Source: CAZVXI01 sp964631295
GTDB taxonomy: Bacteria; Planctomycetota; Phycisphaerae; Phycisphaerales; SM1A02
Direction of reading: 5' to 3'
Length of the DNA stretch: 11,303 nucleotides
NCBI GenBank assembly: GCA_964631295.1
Contig: CAZVXI010000100.1
Location: 1 to 11,303, forward strand
Both the position numbers and the translations under genes were made by a program. A model generated the notes under the pieces. That model worked only from the letters and a program-made list of their open reading frames with translations, had not been told where the DNA came from and searched no databases. How positions within the stretch are numbered: position 1 is the stretch's first letter; each line of letters starts with the position of its first letter. Below are positions 1 through 7,345 of this stretch, in pieces.

Positions 1-994
<994 letters not shown>

Positions 995-1338
995 AGCCGA
1001 CCTGACCCCGACGCTTCCAACATTACCCGACTCAGCGATGAGTCGAACAACATCAACAACGACATGGGCAAATCAACAAGACTCCTGAGGGGCATAACTC
1101 CCTCAGCCGCCAGCTGAACCTTCGCAGCAAGTGGAAGGTACAATCCAACGGTCACGTTGCGCCACGAGAATCGTTACGTTCTCGGTGTCAGTCACACGTT
1201 CGACGCCTCCGGGGATGGCGACGCCAGCCAGCGTGACTGCACATTTTCTATCTTGGGTGCTACTGCAAACCGACGACGGTCCGGACCGACCTTGCGACTG
1301 GCGAACCAGCCATCGATCAGGCCGACTCGTCTCGGCTG

Positions 1339-1346
1339 CAAACACT
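1339..1346 (-). promoter_or_regulatory. boxC-like GU-rich element
   Basis: The minus strand reads AGTGTTTG, starting 14 nt after boxA. GU-rich boxC elements follow boxA in rRNA leaders, so the position fits. The motif is short and the assignment rests mainly on position. Confidence 0.35.
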
Positions 1347-1360
1347 TGCCAATCATTGAC

Positions 1361-1373
1361 TTGTCAAAGAGCA
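1361..1373 (-). promoter_or_regulatory. boxA rRNA antitermination site
   Basis: The minus strand reads TGCTCTTTGACAA, one base away from the classical bacterial rRNA boxA TGCTCTTTAACAA. boxA RNA is bound by NusB with ribosomal protein S10 (NusE), which lets RNA polymerase read long untranslated rRNA genes without Rho-dependent termination. It lies between the promoter and the 23S gene on the correct strand, directly after a boxB-like hairpin. Its presence supports independent transcription of 23S from this leader. Confidence 0.88.
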
Positions 1374-1392
1374 GACCCCTCTGAGCGGAGTC
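1374..1392 (-). promoter_or_regulatory. boxB-like hairpin next to boxA
   Basis: On the minus strand GACTCC and GGGGTC pair over six positions (one U-G) around a 7-nt loop, ending exactly where boxA begins. In E. coli rRNA leaders the order is boxB then boxA, as here. The stem is short, so the call depends on position and order. Confidence 0.5.
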
Positions 1393-1430
1393 GAAATCAG
1401 CGGCAGGGCAGCCCCAACCGCTGAGCGGAG
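1381..1430 (-). repeat. Direct repeat CTCCGCTCAG, two copies 40 bp apart
   Basis: The minus strand carries CTCCGCTCAG at 1430-1421 and again at 1390-1381. The first copy covers the predicted transcription start, and the second lies within the boxB-like hairpin. The first also forms a small CCGC/GCGG hairpin (1418-1428). The function is unknown. Confidence 0.6.
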
Positions 1431-1432
1431 CA

Positions 1433-1460
1433 AGGATATCCATCCCAAACCCCCTGTCAA
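1433..1460 (-). promoter_or_regulatory. Predicted 23S rRNA promoter
   Basis: The minus strand has a perfect -35 box TTGACA (1460-1455), a 16-bp spacer and a -10 box TATCCT (1438-1433, 4 of 6 matches to TATAAT). The predicted start is near 1426, about 53 nt before boxA. An A-rich stretch GAAAAACTGTTTC (1480-1468) lies upstream, where an UP element would sit. The placement between the upstream operon's terminator and boxA is what an autonomous rRNA unit needs. Confidence 0.7.
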
Positions 1461-1498
1461 CACGCTCGAAACAGTTTTTCGCCCAAATTCAAGCACAG

Positions 1499-1536
1499 CA
1501 ACGAGAACGGCGACCGGCCGAGAAGCCGATCGCCGT
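1499..1536 (-). terminator. Rho-independent-type terminator of the pilus operon
   Basis: An 11-bp inverted repeat (1508-1518 with 1525-1535) with a 6-nt loop lies about 35 nt after the stop codon of the 629-residue protein. On the minus strand all 11 positions pair, one as U-G; on the plus strand the same position would be a C-A mismatch. An additional A-U pair (1536/1507) closes the stem. The tail reads TTCTCGTTG, only moderately U-rich. The strand bias of the pairing supports termination of minus-strand transcripts, keeping the pilus operon separate from the 23S promoter. Confidence 0.65.
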
Positions 1537-1571
1537 CATTGTTGCCCGTGAAACTGGCCAAATCAGCCGCA

Positions 1572-3461
1572 TTACTGCGTCATCGGGTCAGTCATGTCGA
1601 GATCAGCCTGCTCGACGAAGCCGTCCAGACGCTCACGATCAAGGCTCTTCGTGTCGCTTCTGGGCATTCGCCACTCCACAATTTCTCCACTATCAATTCG
1701 CTGGAGGATGACGGTCGCGCCATGGCCACGATCGAGATCATCCGAGCTCGCATCGAGATCTTCGACCACATCGACCACAAACCAATCCGTGCCGAAATCG
1801 ATAGGCTCTGCCGTTAACGCCTGGCCCGAGCGACGTGGGGTGCGCGGTTCGCCGATGCGTTCACCAGGCTCGACGCTGAATCGCTCACGCCACCAGCGGC
1901 CGTTATGGAAACGGAACACATCGACGCTGGTCTGGCCCAAACCGAGTCGCCCCACCCTCCGGGAAGAATCCGCAGGTTGCGCTGATGCGACGAAGAACCG
2001 TGACGGCGGCCGGGCTTCGATCGCCTCTGTCCACTCACTCGCCTGCGAGGCGATCGTAAAATCGTCTGCAAGCCCGTACTGCTCTTCGATCAGGTTTAGT
2101 CGGCGAGCGAAGAATGGGTTGTAGACCTTGACGGTGAACCGATAGCGATAGGTCTTGCCCGGCTCAATTTCAATGTCGTGCGCCCAGATGTTCCACTCAT
2201 CGACTTCATCGAGGCCAAGCTCGTCTGCGACATCATCGGTCGCGATGAAACCCTGCAACTCGGTCAGCTCTTGCCGCGTCTGCTCGATGTCTTCAGTGAG
2301 TTTGTCGACAGTTCTCGTAAGGCGACGACGAAGCGCTTCATTCCCCTGTGAACCGCCGGCATCCGGATCGCGACGACCAGTTCCCTGACCAGCACCGAGG
2401 CCACCACCCGGAGGAGCACTACCCCCGCCATCGCCTGTCCCGCCAGAATCACCACCACCCGGGTCTCCGCCTCGCAGAGGCCCGCCGGCTTCTTCAAGCC
2501 GTTGCGATACGCGCTGTAGTTGGCGTTGCTTATTCCGGAGGTCGCGGCTTAAAACACGGATGCGACGTTCCTCAGGCGTTTCTTCCTCCGCGATCATGAC
2601 TTCTTCGCGCACCTCAGGCGGGCTCCAGTTGCTCGCAATCGTCTCGAAGAACTCAGGTTGAATCACCGCACGTTGAAGCTCGGGCTGGCCAAGTTGCTCG
2701 AGGATGTCATCGCGCATCGGCGCGGTGATTTCTTCGGCAAGCACATCGCGTAGTGGCTGTGCCGTTGCACCCGGAAGCAGGTCCAGCGTCACGGTGTTCG
2801 TCCATTGTCCATCGACCAGTTCCTGCCGTTCAACTTCGACATCGACGACATTCGCGCGTCTGCGATACCAACTTTCCGGGATTGCAGCCTGCATGCCACT
2901 GCTCTCACGGAACTCACGCAGGAGCGCAGCGACATCGAACGTGGCAGCAGCAGTGATCCACGAGATGTCATATGGTTCCTCCGTGTATCGATCCTGCAAT
3001 GTAACCTGCGACGCGAGCGCCGATTCTGTCAGCGTATCGTAGTACTGCGCGGCAAGTACGGTGTGCGGCGTCGGAACGGTCGGCTCGACAAAAGGCACGC
3101 CGACGGGCTCATCCGAGTCCGGCACGAGAACAATGCGATACTCTGGCAGGTTCAAAGATCGATCTGGTGCGATGCCGCTGGCAAGTTCCCGGGAAAAAGT
3201 GTCGCTTCGCTGTTCTGGATCTTCGATCTCGAATGCAAGTGGCGCATTCGCTGCTACGAACGAGTCGATCCGTTCTGCCTCCTGAACCAGCAGTTGATCG
3301 ACATTGCTCGGCGTGACTTCTTCGTTCAATCCTGCAACGCTCTGCGACGTACTGCTCGCGAGGAACTGCCAGCCGATCAGGCCGACAGCCACCAGCGCTG
3401 CAACTCCGAGCACGATGTATTCAAAGTACATCTCCCAAACTGGAATACCCTTGTTTTTCAT
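1572..3461 (-). CDS. Single-span membrane protein with split coiled coil, third gene of pilus-like operon
   Basis: I do not recognise this 629-residue protein as a named family. A short N-terminal tail is followed by one membrane segment (about residues 13-33) and a large extracytoplasmic part. Residues about 40-290 appear mixed alpha/beta. Two charged heptad-like helices (about 294-325 and 374-405) flank a linker of mostly Gly, Asp, Ser and Pro (about 326-373), suggesting a coiled-coil hairpin. The C-terminal region (about 420-600) looks beta-rich, starting with a PGKTYRYRFTVKVYNPFF segment like an Ig or fibronectin-type strand pair. It is last in the operon, 55 bp after the PilO-like gene, with a weak GAGAG ribosome site 9 nt before the ATG. 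By position it could serve as PilP or GspC, linking the inner-membrane platform to an outer-membrane secretin; this is inference, as no sequence match to PilP is visible. Confidence 0.85.
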   Translation of the reverse strand: MKNKGIPVWEMYFEYIVLGVAALVAVGLIGWQFLASSTSQSVAGLNEEVTPSNVDQLLVQEAERIDSFVAANAPLAFEIEDPEQRSDTFSRELASGIAPDRSLNLPEYRIVLVPDSDEPVGVPFVEPTVPTPHTVLAAQYYDTLTESALASQVTLQDRYTEEPYDISWITAAATFDVAALLREFRESSGMQAAIPESWYRRRANVVDVEVERQELVDGQWTNTVTLDLLPGATAQPLRDVLAEEITAPMRDDILEQLGQPELQRAVIQPEFFETIASNWSPPEVREEVMIAEEETPEERRIRVLSRDLRNKQRQLQRVSQRLEEAGGPLRGGDPGGGDSGGTGDGGGSAPPGGGLGAGQGTGRRDPDAGGSQGNEALRRRLTRTVDKLTEDIEQTRQELTELQGFIATDDVADELGLDEVDEWNIWAHDIEIEPGKTYRYRFTVKVYNPFFARRLNLIEEQYGLADDFTIASQASEWTEAIEARPPSRFFVASAQPADSSRRVGRLGLGQTSVDVFRFHNGRWWRERFSVEPGERIGEPRTPRRSGQALTAEPIDFGTDWFVVDVVEDLDASSDDLDRGHGATVILQRIDSGEIVEWRMPRSDTKSLDRERLDGFVEQADLDMTDPMTQ

Positions 3462-3516
3462 GAATCAGGTCTCTCGCGCGGTGTCAATGTCGACTCTCTT
3501 GATGCAGTAGTGTTGA

Positions 3517-4860
3517 TCATGGCATGGGGGCGGCTGCGTCCGGCGGTGACGGAGGCAAGGCAATCCCAAGTGCTGTCTTGAGGTCATCAGGCATGTACTC
3601 AGTTGTCCATTCCCGGAGCCAGACGGTCTCGATGAGCATCGATACCCGCATAACCGGATCGGACCCGTACATGAAGCCTTCCCGAACATCCTCGAACGGA
3701 TCAGCAGACTCAATGTCCATGTCGATCACCGTAAAGAAGTTCTGCTTCGCAATCGAATCCATTACCTCGGGGAGCCGGTCAATGTCCACAATCAACCCAA
3801 GGGCGACATCGCGGACGTCATACAGTGGATTGCTTTGGCGGCCCGTGAACGACGCGTTGTAGTCCAGCGGAACGGGAGCCTTCGGGTTGGCGGACAGGGC
3901 GGGCGCGCCGCTGGCATCGGGAGGTTTCGGGCCGCGATTCACGCCAAACCCGGCCGGACCCGCGCTCGATGAAGACTGCTCCTCCTGAACGCTTAATGGA
4001 TTGTCCAGTACCTGTAAATACACAACCCTCTTGACTGGCGCATCAAGCACGTTTCGACTGTCGTCGTTCGCAGCGGCTAACGCATTGAGGATATCGCGGA
4101 CGATCCACTGATCCCACTGCCAGACAAACATCTCGGCGAGCGACGGCAACTCCATCTCATTGAGCGATGGGATGGCGAGCTGCTCAGTTGATCCATAGAA
4201 GCTGACGGCCTTGGCGACCTCACTGTACCGGCCGAGTCGAACCTGCTGCAGATGATCTCGAAGTTGGGCCTGCTCTTCGACCGTCAGTTCATCTTCGCGA
4301 TTCTTGAACAGTTGCGTCAGGCGGAACTGGCCATCAGCACGTTGAATATCGTCGGCGATATCGGCCGGTGTCGGCGGCAAGCCTGCATTTGCCCGGTCGA
4401 TGAGCATCTCATACTCCGCCGAGAGCATCGCCCAGAAATCTCTCGGCCAATACTCCAGAACAGTCGGGTCTTCCGGTGCCGGGAAAAGGTATGCCACGCT
4501 CGAATCCCACCCCTGCGGCAGCAGCAGTGAGAAATCTTTGCGATTATGAGCGAGTGCCATTTCGCGAATGCGCTCGGCATCGCGAGACTGCTGTTCGACA
4601 ACCTGGCGATAGCGTTCGAGCAGCTTTTGATTGATGACAGTCGTGACAACCTCGTTTGATGTCGGGTTGGTCACCTGTGTCTTTTCGAGTGCAGACAACT
4701 CAGAGAACTTCTTCGCTCGATCGCTGAGGCGCTGCTCAACACCTTCGCTCATCTTCGACGCCATAATCGGACCACCGATCGCGGCTCCGAGGATTACAAC
4801 GCCGAGCACAACGACGAAGACGTTCTGCTTGACCCATGTCAAGACACTGTTGAAGTTCAT
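3517..4860 (-). CDS. PilO-like inner-membrane platform protein
   Basis: This 447-residue protein has a short cytoplasmic N-terminus, one membrane segment (about residues 12-35), a charged helical stretch likely to form a coiled coil (about 38-100), and an extracytoplasmic remainder. The segment 347-418 (LYDVRDVALGLIVDIDRLPE onward) alternates strand, helix, strand, strand in a way that resembles the ferredoxin-like C-terminal domain of PilO/GspM proteins. A Pro/Ser/Gly-rich stretch (295-332) precedes it. It is longer than typical PilO (about 200 residues) because of an extra middle region (about 100-290). Its ATG overlaps the stop of the pilM fusion gene in an ATGA, with a GGGAG ribosome site 6 nt before the start (4867-4871), so translational coupling is likely. 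The PilO assignment comes from layout, gene order and fold-like pattern rather than strong motif identity. Confidence 0.8.
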   Translation of the reverse strand: MNFNSVLTWVKQNVFVVVLGVVILGAAIGGPIMASKMSEGVEQRLSDRAKKFSELSALEKTQVTNPTSNEVVTTVINQKLLERYRQVVEQQSRDAERIREMALAHNRKDFSLLLPQGWDSSVAYLFPAPEDPTVLEYWPRDFWAMLSAEYEMLIDRANAGLPPTPADIADDIQRADGQFRLTQLFKNREDELTVEEQAQLRDHLQQVRLGRYSEVAKAVSFYGSTEQLAIPSLNEMELPSLAEMFVWQWDQWIVRDILNALAAANDDSRNVLDAPVKRVVYLQVLDNPLSVQEEQSSSSAGPAGFGVNRGPKPPDASGAPALSANPKAPVPLDYNASFTGRQSNPLYDVRDVALGLIVDIDRLPEVMDSIAKQNFFTVIDMDIESADPFEDVREGFMYGSDPVMRVSMLIETVWLREWTTEYMPDDLKTALGIALPPSPPDAAAPMP

Positions 4861-7049
4861 AAAACGCTCCCAGCACTGCCTGCATCAGCCTGCATCGGCG
4901 TCGCCGGCTTGTTCGGTTCGATCAACTCGATTGTGAACGTGATCGGCAGGCGATAGAAGGTGTCGCCCGCTTTGTAGATGGATGGTCGTGTTGGCACGGG
5001 CGCGACTTCATCAAGATCGCCCAGCACTGCTTCAGAATCACCCGAGCGATCATCCCCACTGAACTTGAATCCCTGCTTGGGCTTCTGCTGACCCGTCGTC
5101 CCGCCTGACGCGGCACCTGCACTGTCACCGGAACCAAACTGCGCACCGCCAAGATCAGCACCAGGCGACTTGACCTGGCCCGAACTCTGCTGTCGTCGCG
5201 CGCCCTTCTGCGATGTGCCGCCACCAAGGCTGCCGCCCCCCTCACCAAGCGTCGGTCCCTGCCCGCCTGCCGCAGGTGGGTTCGGTCGGCTCGCGCCACT
5301 GCTGCCGGTAAGCGGCGCACCGGGGTTGTTCCCGCCTTGGGTCATAGCCCCGCCCGTGGCAACTGCATTCCCGTCAGCGTCGACCTTCCATACGGTCTGC
5401 GTGCGTGGCGTGATCGTGATTGAATCGCCAATGATCCGATAGGGAACATCCGCTCGATCCTGGTCGGACATTTCGCGAAGCCAACTGCCCACAGTGTTGT
5501 GCAGGAACTCGATCGGCTTGTCGCGGCTGAGTTCCACATTGAGCGTCACCTGGATGCGACGATTCTTCGACTCAGGGTTGTAGACGTATTGGCCATCCAG
5601 ACCTTGCATTCGCACCAGACGGCGCTGCGATGCCGGGACAGAGGCCGCCTCTTCGATCTCGTCGCTTGTCAGTTGTTCCTGCGGATTGGTCGATGCAAGT
5701 GCTGCTGCTGCATCATGTGTGAGTTGCGGCCAGACACGGCGATAGTCGAGCAGTTGCGTCATGTTGGCCGCAGATGCGCCGAGGTCGCTTGATGCCTGCA
5801 ACTCTTCAAACTGGCTCTTCCACTTCTTCGCGATCGCAACGGTGCTGGCGACCTGTTCCGGTTCGCTTACCGCCATGGACTTGCTCTCAAGCACGGGCTT
5901 GAGAACCGCAATGCCGGCACCAGCAACAACAATTGCGGCGGCAGCAGCGAACCACTTGGTTTTCTGATGCCACATCTGCTCGCGGAGCGTATTGACCGGA
6001 ACAAGGTTCGCATCGATCTGGGCCATGCCCACACCCTGCAACGCGAGGCCGTATGCCGTCGCCATATTCACGGTGTGCTCGGCAAAGGATGCCGCCTCAC
6101 GACCGGCAACCTGAATCTTCTTGAACTCATCCAGCCGATGCACATCGACCTGTAACTGCTGCCCAAGGAACTTACGAAGACCCGGGATCTTGAACGTCGA
6201 ACCGATGCCGACGATGGAACCGATCTCAGACTCTTTGTGCAGCGAGGCGTAGTATCCGATCGACCGCTGTAAGTCCTGGAGCAAATCGCTGAAGACGGGC
6301 CGCATGGCTTGCATGATCTGCTTGGCATACTTGCTCGTCGCCGCCTCGATCTTGAGTTTCTCCGCTTTCGAATATGTCAGTTTGAATGCGCTTGCGATTG
6401 CCTCGGTGAAGTGCGTGCCACCCAGTGGGAAGGTGCGAATCCAGCAGCGCCCCTCTTCAGCAATGATCACGTCCGTGGCCTGTGTTCCAATGTCAAGGAA
6501 CATGACCGGCTTGCCCGAGGTCATCAGGTCGAGGTCATACGCCATGGCGTTGTAAACCGAAACCGGACTGAGCGTCAGCGATTCAGGCGAGAGGCCCAAC
6601 TCGCTGTAGAGATCGAGTCGACTGTGCACGCGCTCGCGCGTAATCGCAAAGATCCCGACCTCTGTCTCAGGCGAATCATCGCTCGTAAAAGTCTCATAGT
6701 CCCATTCGACCTCTTCGATCGGAAACGGGATCTGCTGGACTGCCTCAAACTTGACGATGTCCGGCACCTTCTTTGGTTCGACCGGAGGCAGTTTGGCGAA
6801 CCGGGCGAAGGCTGCGTGACCGGGCACGGACATCACGAGATGCTCACCCTCAAGCGACTTCTCGCTGATGAACTGGCCGAGCGCCAGCCGAGTGACTTCG
6901 TCCTGATCGAGGTCTGGTGTGGTCAGTACGCGCTTATGGGGGATGACGCTGAAATCGCTGACCGATACATCGTCGCCATTGCGTTCGAGTCGGATTGCCT
7001 TGATGGCAAATGACCCGATCTCGATGCCCCACGCTGTTAATTGTGCCAT
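4857..7049 (-). CDS. pilM: PilM-PilN-type fusion: actin-fold ATPase domain plus membrane and periplasmic domain
   Basis: The protein has 730 residues, about twice the length of ordinary PilM (about 350). Residues 1-340 are PilM-like, with the actin-fold phosphate-1 loop GIEIGSFAIKAI (8-19), phosphate-2 loop DIGTQATDVII (186-196) and adenosine-loop region VGIGSTFKIPGLRKFL (280-295). An IDANLVP motif (345-351) then resembles the INLLP peptide at the PilN N-terminus, followed by basic residues and one membrane helix (about 366-384). The extracytoplasmic part has helical and strand segments, including a PilN-like stretch (about 495-555), then a Gly/Ser/Pro/Gln-rich low-complexity region (about 565-690) and a terminal strand (697-711). 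The overall plan matches GspL of type II secretion, while the cytoplasmic part reads as PilM. A GGGAG ribosome site lies 9 nt upstream (7059-7063). First gene of the operon. Confidence 0.92.
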   Translation of the reverse strand: MAQLTAWGIEIGSFAIKAIRLERNGDDVSVSDFSVIPHKRVLTTPDLDQDEVTRLALGQFISEKSLEGEHLVMSVPGHAAFARFAKLPPVEPKKVPDIVKFEAVQQIPFPIEEVEWDYETFTSDDSPETEVGIFAITRERVHSRLDLYSELGLSPESLTLSPVSVYNAMAYDLDLMTSGKPVMFLDIGTQATDVIIAEEGRCWIRTFPLGGTHFTEAIASAFKLTYSKAEKLKIEAATSKYAKQIMQAMRPVFSDLLQDLQRSIGYYASLHKESEIGSIVGIGSTFKIPGLRKFLGQQLQVDVHRLDEFKKIQVAGREAASFAEHTVNMATAYGLALQGVGMAQIDANLVPVNTLREQMWHQKTKWFAAAAAIVVAGAGIAVLKPVLESKSMAVSEPEQVASTVAIAKKWKSQFEELQASSDLGASAANMTQLLDYRRVWPQLTHDAAAALASTNPQEQLTSDEIEEAASVPASQRRLVRMQGLDGQYVYNPESKNRRIQVTLNVELSRDKPIEFLHNTVGSWLREMSDQDRADVPYRIIGDSITITPRTQTVWKVDADGNAVATGGAMTQGGNNPGAPLTGSSGASRPNPPAAGGQGPTLGEGGGSLGGGTSQKGARRQQSSGQVKSPGADLGGAQFGSGDSAGAASGGTTGQQKPKQGFKFSGDDRSGDSEAVLGDLDEVAPVPTRPSIYKAGDTFYRLPITFTIELIEPNKPATPMQADAGSAGSVL

Positions 7050-7345
7050 TTATCATGGCTCCCAAGATTGGCGTCTCGGACTCTCTCGCCCGCCGAGGCG
7101 CTGTGAACGAACAATCCGGATCGCACCTTCGGCGACCCGATGAACTATCGAATATACCCGAGTTCGTGCTTGAACCCCTCACCAAGCGGCGGAATCGCTG
7201 CCGTCGCGAACTTCTCTGTCAAGAGGATGTTAATCCCGCCGCCGGGTGAACGCCAGTCAGAGCACCAAGCGAGCTGAAAAGCGGCTGTGAAAGCTTGACG
7301 AACCGCGCTGACCGGACCGCCAACGACCGATAGGATGACTGCAGA
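7050..7345. other. Divergent intergenic region between pilM fusion and mtaB
   Basis: These 296 bp separate two genes transcribed away from each other and must hold promoters for both. On the minus strand a TATATT -10-like box (7156-7151) is the best candidate for pilM, and a perfect TTGACA also occurs (7222-7217) but lacks a good -10 partner. On the plus strand I find no convincing promoter for mtaB; TTGACG (7295-7300) has no -10 box at the right distance. A 9-bp inverted repeat (7071-7079 with 7093-7101, one U-G on the plus strand) sits in the presumed pilM leader. No small gene is supported. Confidence 0.5.
7151..7156 (-). promoter_or_regulatory. Possible -10 box for the pilM operon
   Basis: TATATT matches TATAAT at five of six positions on the minus strand, about 100 nt before the pilM start. 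The -35 position shows no good match, so this would be a weak or activator-dependent promoter if real. Confidence 0.3.

Larger units (their letters stand above)
995..1426 (-). other. 23S rRNA leader with hairpins
   Basis: About 430 nt separate the predicted transcription start (near 1426) from the mature 23S 5' end. No protein gene or tRNA is visible. Inverted repeats, given as plus-strand positions, are: 1028-1045 (7-bp perfect stem, 4-nt loop), 1085-1106 (7-bp stem CTGAGGG/CCCTCAG, 8-nt loop), 1165-1184 (6-bp stem CGAGAA/TTCTCG), 1277-1288 (12-bp perfect palindrome CGGTCCGGACCG) and 1321-1336 (5-bp stem). None is followed by a U-run in the rRNA direction, so they look like leader structure or processing sites rather than terminators. 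In most bacteria the sequence flanking 23S pairs with the 3' flank to form an RNase III stem; that partner lies outside the window, so this cannot be tested here. Confidence 0.65.

Noticed and set aside
995..1338. A tRNA gene in the region upstream of 23S
   Set aside because: No cloverleaf arms with a TTCGA-type T-loop and matching acceptor stem were found on the minus strand; GGTTCGCC near 1308 is part of a small hairpin only.
1361..1370. TTGACA inside the boxA region as a second -35 box
   Set aside because: No -10-like sequence lies 15-19 bp downstream, and the surrounding match to boxA explains the bases better.
1103..1443. Short reading frames on both strands in the rRNA leader
   Set aside because: They overlap the promoter, boxA and hairpins, lack convincing ribosome sites and have arginine/serine-rich chance composition.
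2805..3581. Plus-strand 258-codon reading frame
   Set aside because: It is antisense to the 629-residue protein gene and runs into the PilO-like gene, with no recognisable domain; it is a shadow of the minus-strand codons.
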